Source: Cystobacter fuscus DSM 2262
Lineage (GTDB): Bacteria; Myxococcota; Myxococcia; Myxococcales; Myxococcaceae
Length of the DNA: 64,000 nt
Direction of reading: 5' to 3'
Assembly (NCBI RefSeq): GCF_000335475.2
Contig: NZ_ANAH02000005.1
Coordinates: forward strand, 248,001-312,000
The translations under genes and the position numbers were made by a program. This document shows positions 52,528-62,215 of this stretch, piece by piece (within the stretch, counting starts at the first letter, position 1; every line of letters starts with the position of its first letter). The notes beneath the pieces were generated by a model. That model worked only from the letters and a program-made list of their open reading frames with translations, did no database searches and was not told where the DNA came from.

Positions 52528-52695
52528 TCCAAAGCTCGGACAGCGCTCCCCGGGCGTTCCTTGGAGACGGAACACTCCAGCCCCAGCGTGAAGTTCCGTC
52601 AAGTGAGAGCGCGGCGGCGCGGTCGTGGCGCTTGCACTCCGACCGTGACCGGCTTATCGGGCGGCGGCAAACCAGGCGCAACCGAGGAAAATGAG

Positions 52696-53574
52696 ATGAG
52701 CCTTCGCGATTACGACAACATCAGCCCCACGGCCAGGCTGGTCGCCGAGATGCGGCGCCATTCCGACATTCCCTTCGCCGAGGAAATCGCCACGCGCATG
52801 GGTTCCGCGGAGCTGGTGCGGGAGATGCTGGGCGGAGACGCCCCCGCGCCCGAGCTGCTGAGCTGGATGGCTCCGACGATCGAAGCCCGCTACAAGTGCC
52901 TGGAGACGGCCCTCAAGGCGGCTGGCATCAAGCAGGTCGTGGAACTGGGGAGCGGCTTCGCGTTCCGTGGCGACGCCATGAACCGCACCACTCCCCTGCG
53001 CTATATCGAAACAGACCTCCCCGAGATGCACGAAACCCGGCTGCGCCTGCGCGACGAGCTGCGGCGGGACGGCGTGCTCCCGGCCCAGGAGCACGTGGTC
53101 TTCACGTCCTTGAACGCGGTGGCTCCTGGCGACGGCGCCGTCCTGGAGCAGCACCTCGTCCCGGGCGAGCCGGTGGCCGTGGTTCACGAGGGGCTGCTCC
53201 AATACTTCACCCGGGACGAGAAGCGCGCGACGGCCCTGCTGGTCGCCGGGCTCCTGAAGCGCCACGGCGGCGTCTGGCTGACCCCGGACTTCGAGCTGAG
53301 CGACGACGGATCACGGGAGCGCTGGACCCATCCCCACTTCGCACGAATCTTCTCGGTGATCGCCCGCTCCACTCAGCGCAACCTGCGCGACGAGGCCTTC
53401 ACCCGCGTGGACGAGGTGAAGGACTTCTTCTCGAAGCTGGGCTTCCGCGTCACGCCCCGTGCGCAGATCGACGGCACCTTCGCGCTCTCCTCCGCGGAGC
53501 GCGTCGGCACGACCCCGGAGCAACTCGACATCCTGCGCCGCAGCCGCATCCTGTGGGAGCTGCGTCTGGACTGA
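52696..53574 (+). CDS. Class I SAM-dependent methyltransferase (leucine carboxyl methyltransferase family)
   Basis: Methyltransferase of 292 residues with SAM motif I VVELGSGFAF (81-90), the acidic motif IETDLPEM, and the late VVHEGLLQYF typical of the LCMT/PPM-like group that methylates carboxyls or hydroxyls of small molecules. The ATG at 52696 follows GAGGAAAATGAG. It converges on the terpenoid glycosyltransferase gene with only 11 bp between stops, so it may be a tailoring enzyme of that locus; that is inference. Confidence 0.82.
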   Translation: MSLRDYDNISPTARLVAEMRRHSDIPFAEEIATRMGSAELVREMLGGDAPAPELLSWMAPTIEARYKCLETALKAAGIKQVVELGSGFAFRGDAMNRTTPLRYIETDLPEMHETRLRLRDELRRDGVLPAQEHVVFTSLNAVAPGDGAVLEQHLVPGEPVAVVHEGLLQYFTRDEKRATALLVAGLLKRHGGVWLTPDFELSDDGSRERWTHPHFARIFSVIARSTQRNLRDEAFTRVDEVKDFFSKLGFRVTPRAQIDGTFALSSAERVGTTPEQLDILRRSRILWELRLD

Positions 53575-53585
53575 CGCCGATCACC

Positions 53586-54884
53586 TCAAGAGAGCAGAGG
53601 GGCGCCCGGCAGGCGCTCCTCGATGATGCGGACCGCCGTGGCGGTGCCATCCTCCCGCCGCATCAGCTCTCCCAGCCTGTTCGCCCGGTCACGCACCGCG
53701 CCGTCCTGGATGTGGCGCAGCGCCTGGGTGAGCCTCGCCGCGGTGAGCTGCTTGAACGGCATGCTGTAGCCGACCCCGAGCGCCGTCACCCGGTTGCCCC
53801 AGAAGGGCTGATCATTGCAGATCGAGCAGATGACCGTCGGCAGCCCGGCACGCAGCGTGGCCGCGGTGGTGCCCGCGCCGCCGTGGTGGACGGTCGCGCT
53901 GCAGCGCGCGAACAGCCAGTCATGGTCCACGGATCGCGTGATGAAAATGCTCGCGGGCACTCGGAGCGCCGCGATCTCCTCCGCGCTCCAGCTCGCTCCG
54001 ATGGCGAAGCGGACACCCAGCGTGTTCGCGACCTCGATCGCCAGACGCAGCATCCCCTCCTTGTCCATCGAAGGCAGCCGCCAGTAACCCAGGTAGATGG
54101 GCGGTGGCCCCTCATCCAGCCAGCGGATGAGTTCCGGCGAGGGGACGCCGCCCGCGTTGACGCGAACGTCCGGGGGCATCATCCAGGGGCCGGTGATGAC
54201 ATTCGCGGCGCTCCAATCGGACGGGCGCGGGACGAGGTGACTGCTGTAGCAATGAAGGATCGGCGTTCCGGCGCGCCACAGCTTCTCCCGCATCGAGATG
54301 GCCGTGGGCGGCAGCCCGAGCTCCGCGCGCCAGGCATTGATGAGGCGCTTCTGTCCCTGCCAGTACAACGTCTCGAGAAGAGAGTGCGTGAGCCGATTCA
54401 TCGCGCGCAGCGGCAGCTCGCGCGCGGAGAGGAACGGGCTGGGGAACTCCGACGTCGGCAGCATCGGCATGGTGTAGCCGGGAATGAAGGGCACCCCGAG
54501 CTTCTCCGCGATGCAGGCGGCGCTGTCCTCGATCACCAGGTTCGCGACGATGGCGTCGGTGCCCTCGCAAGCGGCCAGGAGTTCGCGGTGCATCCGAGGC
54601 TTGAGCCTGCTGTCGATCCCCACCCCTTCCCCGGCCAGCATCCGCATGAACTTCGCGGTGTTGTCGGAGCCGGCCATCCACCGGATGCCCTCCTCCGACT
54701 GGAACCATTCCTCGTAATCCGCCGAGACGGGGACATACCGGACACCGCTGTGCGCGACCATGTCGGCGAAGCCGCGGGACGTGGCGACGCGGACTTCGTG
54801 ACCGCGACGCTGCAAGGCGATCGCCAGCGCGATGAAGGGCTGCACGTCCCCACGGGTGCCCAATACCAACACGGTGAGCTTCAT
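53586..54884 (-). CDS. GT1-type glycosyltransferase (UGT/MGT-like)
   Basis: Sugar transferase of 432 residues for small hydrophobic acceptors. The N-terminal GTRGDVQPFIAL (9-20) and C-terminal nucleotide-binding HHGGAGTT (333-340) and DQPFWG (358-363) match sterol and macrolide glycosyltransferases. The catalytic base would be an early His or Asp; RGDVQP replaces the usual GHxxP. It lies 61 bp after the terpene cyclase in the same direction, so it probably glycosylates the oxidised terpene. Confidence 0.87.
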   Translation of the reverse strand: MKLTVLVLGTRGDVQPFIALAIALQRRGHEVRVATSRGFADMVAHSGVRYVPVSADYEEWFQSEEGIRWMAGSDNTAKFMRMLAGEGVGIDSRLKPRMHRELLAACEGTDAIVANLVIEDSAACIAEKLGVPFIPGYTMPMLPTSEFPSPFLSARELPLRAMNRLTHSLLETLYWQGQKRLINAWRAELGLPPTAISMREKLWRAGTPILHCYSSHLVPRPSDWSAANVITGPWMMPPDVRVNAGGVPSPELIRWLDEGPPPIYLGYWRLPSMDKEGMLRLAIEVANTLGVRFAIGASWSAEEIAALRVPASIFITRSVDHDWLFARCSATVHHGGAGTTAATLRAGLPTVICSICNDQPFWGNRVTALGVGYSMPFKQLTAARLTQALRHIQDGAVRDRANRLGELMRREDGTATAVRIIEERLPGAPLLS

Positions 54885-54945
54885 CGCTCGTTCCTTTCAG
54901 CGCCCGTGAAGCGCGAGAGCGGTGCTCTCGCGGCCAGGCCGGGGC

Positions 54946-56013
54946 TCACCCCTGGGTCGTTCGGATGAGCGCTTGCGCCCGATCGATACCGGCGTCCAGG
55001 TGCAGGTCCTGGATGAAGCCGCGGCCCGCGATGGGCTGGGTGTGCTCGGACCGGGTGGAGTAACGAACGCACTCGGCATGTGAATAGACGCAGCCGTGGA
55101 TCATGAGCTCGAGGCAGTGGACGTACCGGTCCATGCGGGCACGGTCGGTGGCATCGAGCCCGAGGGTCTCGTAGAGGGCGGGCATTCCAGCCTTGACGGA
55201 GAGGAAGTGCTGCACCTTCTCGTCGACCAGGGCGGAGATGCGCTCCAGGGCCTGGGGCGTGGTGAGGTTCTCCGAGCGCTCCATGGCGAGGATCACGTTG
55301 ACTTCCTGCTGGTGCCGGTCCTTGGGCAGGGAGAAGACATCGTTCTGCAGGATGACGATGTCGATGACGCACTGGCGCAGGTCCTGGATCTGCGTGGTGC
55401 CAAAGAGCGCCTCGGGCACCTCGAACCCCTCCGCGACCTCGATGAGATCGATCACGGCGTCCATGCTGATGTCGAGGCGACGGATCTCGAACGCGGTCCG
55501 CGTGTCGATCTGGCTGAGGTGGTTGCGGTAGGTGGTCATCCGCAGCACCCCGATGAAGAACCACTTCAGGTCGTCGCGGAAGCGGGCCATCCAGGCCGGG
55601 GACATCTTCGTGGAGAGCCGCTGGAGGATGTCCGTGATGCCGCGCGCGCAGGCGTCGTCCCCCGGGGTCGCGGACGTGGCGTGGAGCACGCCAATCATGT
55701 TCTCGGTGATTCGCGCCACCCGAGCCGGCTGGTTGCCGAGGGGGCCGGCGAACTGGTCATCGTAGAGGAACCCCCAGGTCATCCAATCCGTGGCCAGGTC
55801 CAGGTTGGCACCGCGCGCGGTGGGCAGACAGTGACCGGTGAGACGTCCCCAGTTCCACGCCTCCAGAAACCGGAGCGCGGTGTCGGTGGTGGCCAGGCCC
55901 ATCTGGCGGGCCCATTCGATGCTGTGACGCTGGGCCTGTTCGATGTCGGGGCTGAGGTCGCGAGGGAACGGAAAGCGGAACTCGATCGCGGCGCGCTGGG
56001 TGTCAATCTTCAC
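54946..56013 (-). CDS. Class I terpene cyclase
   Basis: Bacterial terpene synthase of 355 residues. The aspartate-rich motif is D85-D86-Q-F-A89: the third acidic residue usual at this place is Ala. The second metal motif is N224-D-V-F-S228-L-P-K-D232 (NSD type). An RY pair (317-318) and a basic EIRRLD segment before the second motif are present. The GTG at 56013 is preferred: AGGAG lies 6 bases before it and it overlaps the P450 stop as GTGA. Length and layout suit a sesquiterpene-type cyclase; the product is unknown. Confidence 0.88.
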   Translation of the reverse strand: MKIDTQRAAIEFRFPFPRDLSPDIEQAQRHSIEWARQMGLATTDTALRFLEAWNWGRLTGHCLPTARGANLDLATDWMTWGFLYDDQFAGPLGNQPARVARITENMIGVLHATSATPGDDACARGITDILQRLSTKMSPAWMARFRDDLKWFFIGVLRMTTYRNHLSQIDTRTAFEIRRLDISMDAVIDLIEVAEGFEVPEALFGTTQIQDLRQCVIDIVILQNDVFSLPKDRHQQEVNVILAMERSENLTTPQALERISALVDEKVQHFLSVKAGMPALYETLGLDATDRARMDRYVHCLELMIHGCVYSHAECVRYSTRSEHTQPIAGRGFIQDLHLDAGIDRAQALIRTTQG

Positions 56014-57395
56014 TGGAGCTCCTGCGGGGGGGGTGTGGCGGAACGGGGAACGGCGGTCATCAGGACCTGGTTGGGCCGCAAGACCGAGCGGGGGACCTCC
56101 CAGACGCGGTGACCGGGCACCGGAACGAGCCGCCACCGGGCGGCGATGGTGGCGACGGCGATCACCATCTCGGTGCGGGCGAAGTAGTCACCGATGCACT
56201 TGTGCTTGCCGTCTCCGAAGGGGAGGAAGGCGTGGCGCGGAAGCTCCCGCGCCCGCTCCGGCAGCCACCGGTCGGGGTCGAACCGCAACGGCTCGGGGTA
56301 GAGACGTGGGTTGCGGTGCACCATCATCGGGCTGACGATGACCTCGGCCCCGGCCGGCAGGAGGGTACCCGCCAGATTCACGTCACGGGTGGCGCGCCGC
56401 ATCAGCAGCCAGGCGATCGGGTAGCGACGCAGCGTCTCGGAGACCACGTTCTGGATGTACTGCAACCGGGGCAGATCCTCCGCGGTGACGGGCCTGCCCC
56501 CCAGCACGGTGTCCACCTCGGCGTGGATCCGCGCTTCCACCTCGGGGTGGCGTCCCACTTCGTGGAAGAGCCAGCTCAACGCGGTCGCCGTGGTCTCGGA
56601 TCCGGCGACGAACAGGCCGGCGATCTCCATCCGGAGCTGTTCATCGCTCATCCCCTTGCCGGTCTCGTCATCCTGTGACGCCAACAACGCGGACAGCAGA
56701 TCCCCCTGGTCGCGGCCATCCGCGCGCCGCGAGTCGATGAACGTATTGATGATCTCGTCGAAGCGGGCCTTCTTTCGCGCGAAGGCCCGGTTGATTGGCA
56801 TTGGCAGCTTCTCGAAGATGTGGCCGGGGAGCACGGTGTGGAGACCCACCCAGGAGTTGGCGGCGTCGATGTAGTCGCCGATCTCCGTGGCGAGGCTCTC
56901 CTCGGTGTTCGCGCCGAACAGCGTCCGGGTGACGGCATTGAGCGTCAGACGATGCATCTCCTGGCGCAGCGAGATGCGGGCCCCTGGCGACCACCCGGCG
57001 ATCTGCGCTTCGGCTTGCCGATGGATGATCTCCATGTAGCCGTGGATGCGCGGCCGGTGGAACCCCGGCTGCAGGAGCTTTCGCTGCTGCCGGTGGAAAG
57101 TTCCGTTGGAGACGATGAGCCCCTTGCCGATCGCGGCCGTCGCCTTGTCGAAGACGCGCCCTCGCTCGAAGCTGTCGGCGTGAGTGACGAGCACCTGATG
57201 AATGTACTCAGGGGAGGTGACCACATACACGGGCGAGGAGCCGATGCGGAGCTGGACGATGTCACCGAACTCACGCAACGACTGCAGATAAGCAATAGGC
57301 AAGCGCAGCAGCCGGAGCGCATGGCCAAGCAGCGGCAACCCACCTGGCACCTCTGGGGCGATGGCGGCATCGGGCGGAGGGGTCACGGTGTCCAT
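56010..57395 (-). CDS. Cytochrome P450
   Basis: Haem monooxygenase of 461 residues. I-helix AGSETT (264-269), ExxR (E320-R323) and the haem loop FGDGKHKC with C400 are all present. The N-terminus (VPGGLPLLGHALRLL) lacks a membrane anchor, so it is soluble. It resembles P450s that oxidise cyclised terpenes, such as pentalenene oxygenase-type enzymes. It overlaps the terpene cyclase gene by 4 bp. The ATG at 57395 follows GAGGAG. No ferredoxin or reductase is in the window. Confidence 0.9.
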   Translation of the reverse strand: MDTVTPPPDAAIAPEVPGGLPLLGHALRLLRLPIAYLQSLREFGDIVQLRIGSSPVYVVTSPEYIHQVLVTHADSFERGRVFDKATAAIGKGLIVSNGTFHRQQRKLLQPGFHRPRIHGYMEIIHRQAEAQIAGWSPGARISLRQEMHRLTLNAVTRTLFGANTEESLATEIGDYIDAANSWVGLHTVLPGHIFEKLPMPINRAFARKKARFDEIINTFIDSRRADGRDQGDLLSALLASQDDETGKGMSDEQLRMEIAGLFVAGSETTATALSWLFHEVGRHPEVEARIHAEVDTVLGGRPVTAEDLPRLQYIQNVVSETLRRYPIAWLLMRRATRDVNLAGTLLPAGAEVIVSPMMVHRNPRLYPEPLRFDPDRWLPERARELPRHAFLPFGDGKHKCIGDYFARTEMVIAVATIAARWRLVPVPGHRVWEVPRSVLRPNQVLMTAVPRSATPPPQELQ

Positions 57396-57529
57396 GAGAG
57401 GAACACTCCTCGCTGAATGATTCCCAATAGCGGCCATGGCCGGCATCGGGTGAGAAGAAGCTCGGTGAGGAACGCCTGGGGGAAGGCGATGTTGCTCCTA
57501 TCGGATTCCCGACTGGCAGGCAACGCGAG

Positions 57530-57550
57530 TTTTCACTAGATTACTGAAAA
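57530..57550. promoter_or_regulatory. Inverted repeat, candidate operator of the terpenoid operon
   Basis: TTTTCA-N9-TGAAAA, perfect 6-bp arms in AT-rich DNA, 135 bases upstream of the P450 start. It could instead form part of the termination region of the preceding gene. Confidence 0.3.
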
Positions 57551-57563
57551 AGCCGTTTGACTG

Positions 57564-57591
57564 GGCACGGAAAAGTCTGCAGTCCCGTGCC
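57564..57591 (-). terminator. Candidate terminator of the Cys-rich lipoprotein gene
   Basis: GGCACGG/CCGTGCC stem with a 14-nt loop, 25 bases after the stop at 57616 on the minus strand, followed within 15-20 bases by a T-rich stretch. Confidence 0.4.
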
Positions 57592-57615
57592 TCACCGGCG
57601 GACCCCGGGTGGGGC

Positions 57616-58476
57616 TCACTGACAGCTGGAGGTCTCCAGCTTCACCCGCACCGTCTCCGTCCACAACGGAGCGAGCAGGTGCGGTCGGCACTGCCAATAA
57701 GGCCCCGACGCCACGCAGGACAGCGCACACGGACCCACCGGCAGGAGGCCACACAGCGGCGCGTCGTCGCAAATCCGCTGCTCGAGCAGCGGCAGACCCA
57801 ACAGACCACACGACTGGGGCAACAGGGACTCCCAGCAGACGAAGACGTTGAAGGCGGGCAACAGGCCGAGCAGGGGCGTGGTGGACGAGAAGAGGTCGCC
57901 AAAGACGGTCGACTCCTGGATCGGATACTGGGAAGCAGAGGTCGTGCTGTGCGTGATGGCGGGATGGTCGCCCTCGAACAGGATGGGAACGGAGGTGCCA
58001 TAGAAGTTCAACCGCTGGACCATGCACGCCGTCACATACCGGCGGCCCGAGGTATCCAGCGCGTCTCCCAGCCACGAGGGCGCGAGCCCCCACCACCCCG
58101 TGTACAGCGCGCCCGTCACGGGATCTCGCACGGACTGCTCTGTCGTGAGCGCACACTCGACCGCGGAGCGGAGCACGTGCCGGCAGGACTCGGAGATCAG
58201 GTTCAAGGGGAAGTTCGGCAGGTTCCCTTCCCCTTGATCGAGCGCGGCGCTCCCCATGGAGCGGAGCGCATACTGGGTCCCATGCGCCCAGAAGCAGGAA
58301 GGGGACGTGCCATTCAAACCATTGGGTGGGGGGCGGTCATAGATGCCCTCACCCAACGCCTGATGGATGCTCGCGAGGGACGAGCCCTGCTCCAACTCCT
58401 CCGCCGTACCGCCGCATCCGACGAAGCAGGCCACGACGAGAGCAATGAACAGACGACATACGCGCCACATGGGCAT
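57616..58476 (-). CDS. Cys-rich lipoprotein of unknown function
   Basis: Exported protein of 286 residues: lipobox FVGC, a Gly/Pro-containing N-terminal region (YDRPPPNGLNG; CFWAHGTQYALRSM), and a Cys-rich C-terminus (CGLLGL, CDDAPLCG, CALSCV, QC). No family recognised. The ATG at 58476 follows GGAGG; a TTG at 58488 is less likely. It is upstream of the P450 in the same direction, but a hairpin and 220 bp separate them, so it is probably not part of the terpenoid operon. Confidence 0.65.
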   Translation of the reverse strand: MPMWRVCRLFIALVVACFVGCGGTAEELEQGSSLASIHQALGEGIYDRPPPNGLNGTSPSCFWAHGTQYALRSMGSAALDQGEGNLPNFPLNLISESCRHVLRSAVECALTTEQSVRDPVTGALYTGWWGLAPSWLGDALDTSGRRYVTACMVQRLNFYGTSVPILFEGDHPAITHSTTSASQYPIQESTVFGDLFSSTTPLLGLLPAFNVFVCWESLLPQSCGLLGLPLLEQRICDDAPLCGLLPVGPCALSCVASGPYWQCRPHLLAPLWTETVRVKLETSSCQ

Positions 58477-58528
58477 GTGAACCTCCAATGGGTGATACGG
58501 GTAGGAAGGGCCGCGCCGTGTCCAGGCG

Positions 58529-61336
58529 CTAAGGGAAAGACGCCTGGGACGGGTTCGAGAAACGCTGACACTCCCGGGCCAGGACAGAACTCAATCGGGT
58601 CGCCAACTCGCAGGTCTCCGTGGCCCGCGCTCCATCCACCTCGCCCAGCTGCCGCACCAGGGCCCGCCCCCGCTCCAGGGCCACCGCCGGATCCCGCCCA
58701 TGAAGCCGCTCGTTCTCTGACTCGAGGACACGGCCCAGGACCAGTTCCTCCAACAGCCAGGGGTCTGTCGGCGACTCCCCCGCGGCCGCGCGAATCACCT
58801 CGAAGAGCGACGCCAACACCGGACGGGAGTCCCTGCCCAGCACCAGCTCATGGTGGGCACGCAGCCGGGACGCGCGCGCCTTCCACAGCGCGAGGACCCA
58901 CGGGGTGGCGCCTGACTTCTCCAGCTGGACCAGCGCCTGGGAGAGCGCCTGGAGCGCCTCGGGCGCCTCTCGCTTCCGGGCGATCTCCGCCTCCAGCCGG
59001 GTCGCCGCGGCATCCAGCAGACCGCCCACGGGCAGGGCGAAGCCGGGATCGAGCTCCAGGGCCCGCGTGTACTGCGCCACCGCCTTTTCCAGCAGCGCTG
59101 CCGCCTCCCCTCCCCGCGCGCCGATCCGCCTGGCCTCCTGGAGGTACACGTCCCCCAGCTCGTTGTGGGCCCAGGTGAAGCCCGGCTCCAGGGACAGCAC
59201 CCGCTGGTACGCCGCGATGGCCGGCTCCAGGGACACCTCACCGCCCTGCCCCTCCAGGAGCCGGACCCGAAGGTAGAGGGCTTGAGCCACGGCGTAGTGG
59301 GACATGACATCCTGGGGGCGAGCGTTCCGTTGCGCCTCGGCGCTCTCGAGCGCTTCCTCCACCAGGGGGAGCGCGCCCCCCGGGATGTTGGTGCCACTCA
59401 CGAAGGCCCGCGCCAGGAGCACGAGCGCCCGCTGCACCACGGCGCCTCCATCCCTCGAGCTCGAGCGCACCGCGCGGCCACATGCCGCCTCGGCGGTCTC
59501 GAACGCGGGACCGGGCGGGAGCTCTCGCGAGTAGTCCGCCCACCCCTGCTTCTCCCACAGCTCGCACTGCGCCCAGTGGATGGACGGATCGCTGCTGCCC
59601 ATCTCCGCCGCCACCCGGTACGCCTCCGCGGCCCGTGCGAAATAACCCTTCATCTTCTCGTAGTCGAACGCCGCGTCATGCCGGTACTTGCTGCCCTCGG
59701 CATACAGCGCATCACCCTCGAGCTTCTTCGGCTCGTACATCCAGGGCGCCTTGCCGAAAGCCATCTTCGCCTTGGCGATCGCCTCGTCGTGGCGGCCCTC
59801 GTACAGCGCGATCAGCCCCTCCACGTACTCGGGCACCTCGAGCCGTGTCCCCATGGCCGCCCGCAGGTGCAGGAGCGCCGGCTGGCGCAGGGAGGTGTCC
59901 AGCAGCGCCACCCTCCGCTGCCGCTCCCGCGGCTGGGTGATGCGCCGGGTCTCCTCCAGGGCGCGCCGGTACAGCTCTCCGAGCGCCCGCCCCAGCGCAT
60001 ACTCGAGGTTCGCCGACGTGTACCCGGCCGCGAGCGCCTTTTCCAGGTGCTCCCGGGCCCGCGTGGGCTCGCCCAGCGCGAGCTGCCCCAAGCCGAGCGC
60101 CGTGTGCGCGGGCCCCAGTCCGGCGTCGCCCGAGGCGTGCAGGTGCTGCGCGATCTCCCCGAGCCGGGCGCGCACCACGTCCCGCTCCCGCTCCACGTCA
60201 TGGAGCGGCAGCCCGTACGCCGCGCGCAGGAACAGCTCCATCTCCTTCACGCTCTCGCCCAGCTCCCGGGCGAGCCGCGCCTGCTCCGCCGCGCGCCGCT
60301 GGGCCCCCACCCAGACGGCGCCCACCCCGAGCACCCCCAACAAGAGGGCCCCGAGCACCCCCGTGAGCAGCTTGTGCCTGCGCATCGTCTTCCGGAGGCG
60401 CTCTCCCCAGGAGGCCGGCTTCGCCTGGATGGGCCCGCCGTCCAGGCAGTGCCCCAGATCCTCCGCGAGCGCCCGCGCGGAGTCATAGCGGCGCGCCGGG
60501 TCCCGCTCGAGACACTTCATCACGATGGTCTCGAGGTTCTTCGGAACGCCCGGCTTCACCTGCCCCAGTGGGGGGGGCTCCTCCATGGTGGAGATCAAGA
60601 GCAGCCGCCACGGGTGCTCCGAGACATAGGGCGGCCGTCCGGCGATCACGTCGTACAGCGTGGCCCCCAGCGAGTACACGTCCGAGCGGCGGTCCAGCTG
60701 GCGCACGTCTCCATTGGCCTGCTCGGGCGACATGTAGGCCGGCGTCCCGAGGATCTCTCCCGTCTGGGTCATCCCCTGCTCGGCGACCTGGCGCGCCAGG
60801 CCGAAGTCCACGACGTAGGGCTTCCACGTCCCATCCCCGTGCTGCTCGACGAGGATGTTCCCCGGCTTGAGATCCCGATGGATCATCCCCAGGCGGTGAG
60901 CCTCGTGCACCGCCGTGGCGACCTCCTGGAGCAGCTTCACCTGCTGCGCGAGCGTCATGCGCTCGCGCACGCGCGACAGCGGCGGCCCATCGATGTACTG
61001 CATCACGATGTACGGCTCGTCCTCCGCCAGCCCGGCCTCGTACACCCCACACACGTGCTCATGCTCGAGGCGCGCCTGGGAACGCGCCTCCGCGAGGAAC
61101 CGCTGGATGAGCGCGGGATTGTCATTCTTGAGCAACTTCAGCGCGACGGTGCGGCCCAACCGTGGATCCACCGCCCGGTAGACAACCCCCATCGCGCCCT
61201 CACCCGCCAGGTGGATGTCCGTGTAGCGCGCGGCCAGGGACGGGGGAATCCTCCGGCGTCCGGGCGGGGGCGCGTCCACTTCCTTCATGTAGGCCGAGGT
61301 GAACTCGGGATTGCTTTGACTGTCATTCTTCTGCAC
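58529..61336 (-). CDS. Ser/Thr protein kinase with transmembrane helix and TPR sensor domain
   Basis: Receptor-type kinase of 935 residues. Kinase domain about 38-300: GEGAMG (45-50), K67, HRDLKPGN (153-160), DFG (177-179), APE-type MSPEQ. One transmembrane helix follows (about 318-340, LLTGVLGALLLGVLGVGAVWVG). The rest (about 360-920) is helical TPR-like repeats. GTG 61336 is chosen for its GGAG at 7 nt; the open frame extends to 61687 without ribosome site or homology. This is a common myxobacterial layout. Confidence 0.87.
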   Translation of the reverse strand: MQKNDSQSNPEFTSAYMKEVDAPPPGRRRIPPSLAARYTDIHLAGEGAMGVVYRAVDPRLGRTVALKLLKNDNPALIQRFLAEARSQARLEHEHVCGVYEAGLAEDEPYIVMQYIDGPPLSRVRERMTLAQQVKLLQEVATAVHEAHRLGMIHRDLKPGNILVEQHGDGTWKPYVVDFGLARQVAEQGMTQTGEILGTPAYMSPEQANGDVRQLDRRSDVYSLGATLYDVIAGRPPYVSEHPWRLLLISTMEEPPPLGQVKPGVPKNLETIVMKCLERDPARRYDSARALAEDLGHCLDGGPIQAKPASWGERLRKTMRRHKLLTGVLGALLLGVLGVGAVWVGAQRRAAEQARLARELGESVKEMELFLRAAYGLPLHDVERERDVVRARLGEIAQHLHASGDAGLGPAHTALGLGQLALGEPTRAREHLEKALAAGYTSANLEYALGRALGELYRRALEETRRITQPRERQRRVALLDTSLRQPALLHLRAAMGTRLEVPEYVEGLIALYEGRHDEAIAKAKMAFGKAPWMYEPKKLEGDALYAEGSKYRHDAAFDYEKMKGYFARAAEAYRVAAEMGSSDPSIHWAQCELWEKQGWADYSRELPPGPAFETAEAACGRAVRSSSRDGGAVVQRALVLLARAFVSGTNIPGGALPLVEEALESAEAQRNARPQDVMSHYAVAQALYLRVRLLEGQGGEVSLEPAIAAYQRVLSLEPGFTWAHNELGDVYLQEARRIGARGGEAAALLEKAVAQYTRALELDPGFALPVGGLLDAAATRLEAEIARKREAPEALQALSQALVQLEKSGATPWVLALWKARASRLRAHHELVLGRDSRPVLASLFEVIRAAAGESPTDPWLLEELVLGRVLESENERLHGRDPAVALERGRALVRQLGEVDGARATETCELATRLSSVLARECQRFSNPSQASFP

Positions 61337-62215
61337 GGGGGACTCCAGAGGCGACTCTTCCTGCTCAGCGAGGAACGACGAGCACCCGGGAGGCACAGCG
61401 CAGGAGGACCCAAGATAGGCACCCCCTCGCGGGGGCCCCATCAGCGATTCACTGAATTGACGATGGCACCAAATTCTTACCAGAATATCGCGTTTTACAC
61501 GTGTTGTCGGAAGGTTGACTTCCGAGCCGTGAGCAGCACCAGACACTGTCTGAATTCGGTATGAGCCTCCTGGGTCCGGCCGCCGAGTGGGACAAGCGGG
61601 TGCCGTTCTTCGTGCCGGAGAACGCCAGGGTGCCCTCCATCGCGGACTTGTCTGCGTATGGGCAAGAGGGAGGGCTCGCCTGCCCAAGCCACCTTTTCAG
61701 ATGGAAGACGGAAGGGGGACTGCCCCGTGGGGCACCCTGCTGCTTTCAGCACAACACCCCGCCAGCCGAGCAGGACGCGAGGGTCACCCCAGGTGCGCCC
61801 CACTGGCACCTCCTCCCCCCAGGAGCAACCCGACGCCCCCACCAGGATGCGGGCCGTCGGGCTGTCTCGGAGCGTTTGAACCAATGACGCGGGGCCAACT
61901 CCCGCGTCTCCTGACAGGAGAATCAACGCACGGAGGAGTACTCGTCGAGCCGGGTGCGGGTATAGTTCGGCATGTGGGGGCAATTCGCGATTCGCCGCGA
62001 AACAAAAGCAAATGCAAAGAAACACATCTTCAATATGGAGCGCGATTGAGGGGGCTTGCCGCGCAGGTGCCGAGGAGTTCCGCTGACGAGGGCGTTACGT
62101 CACGTCGGGCATCACGATGTATGCCTTGACGGAAGCGCTTGCCGGCGTGCCGCTCCAGGAAGGCGGCTCCGGAGGACACGCCCGTGCGACGTGAAGCGGA
62201 GGTGACGGACCCGGC
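61337..62215. other. 879-bp region with no supported gene
   Basis: Both strands have only short or compositionally poor frames, and no domain motif was recognised. It contains the promoter regions of the kinase and some GC palindromes (TGCCCCGTGGGGCA near 61727). It is relatively AT-rich near 61450-61560 and 61980-62040. A decayed gene cannot be excluded. Confidence 0.45.

Larger units (their letters stand above)
52168..52695. other. 528-bp divergent intergenic region with two repeats and hairpins
   Basis: Lies between the starts of the TPR-CHAT gene and the methyltransferase gene. From left: a 14-bp perfect hairpin (52322-52353), the 57-bp repeat shared with 48569 (52373-52429), a smaller hairpin (52433-52458), and the other 57-bp repeat shared with 40128 (52471-52527). 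No gene is supported. Confidence 0.5.
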
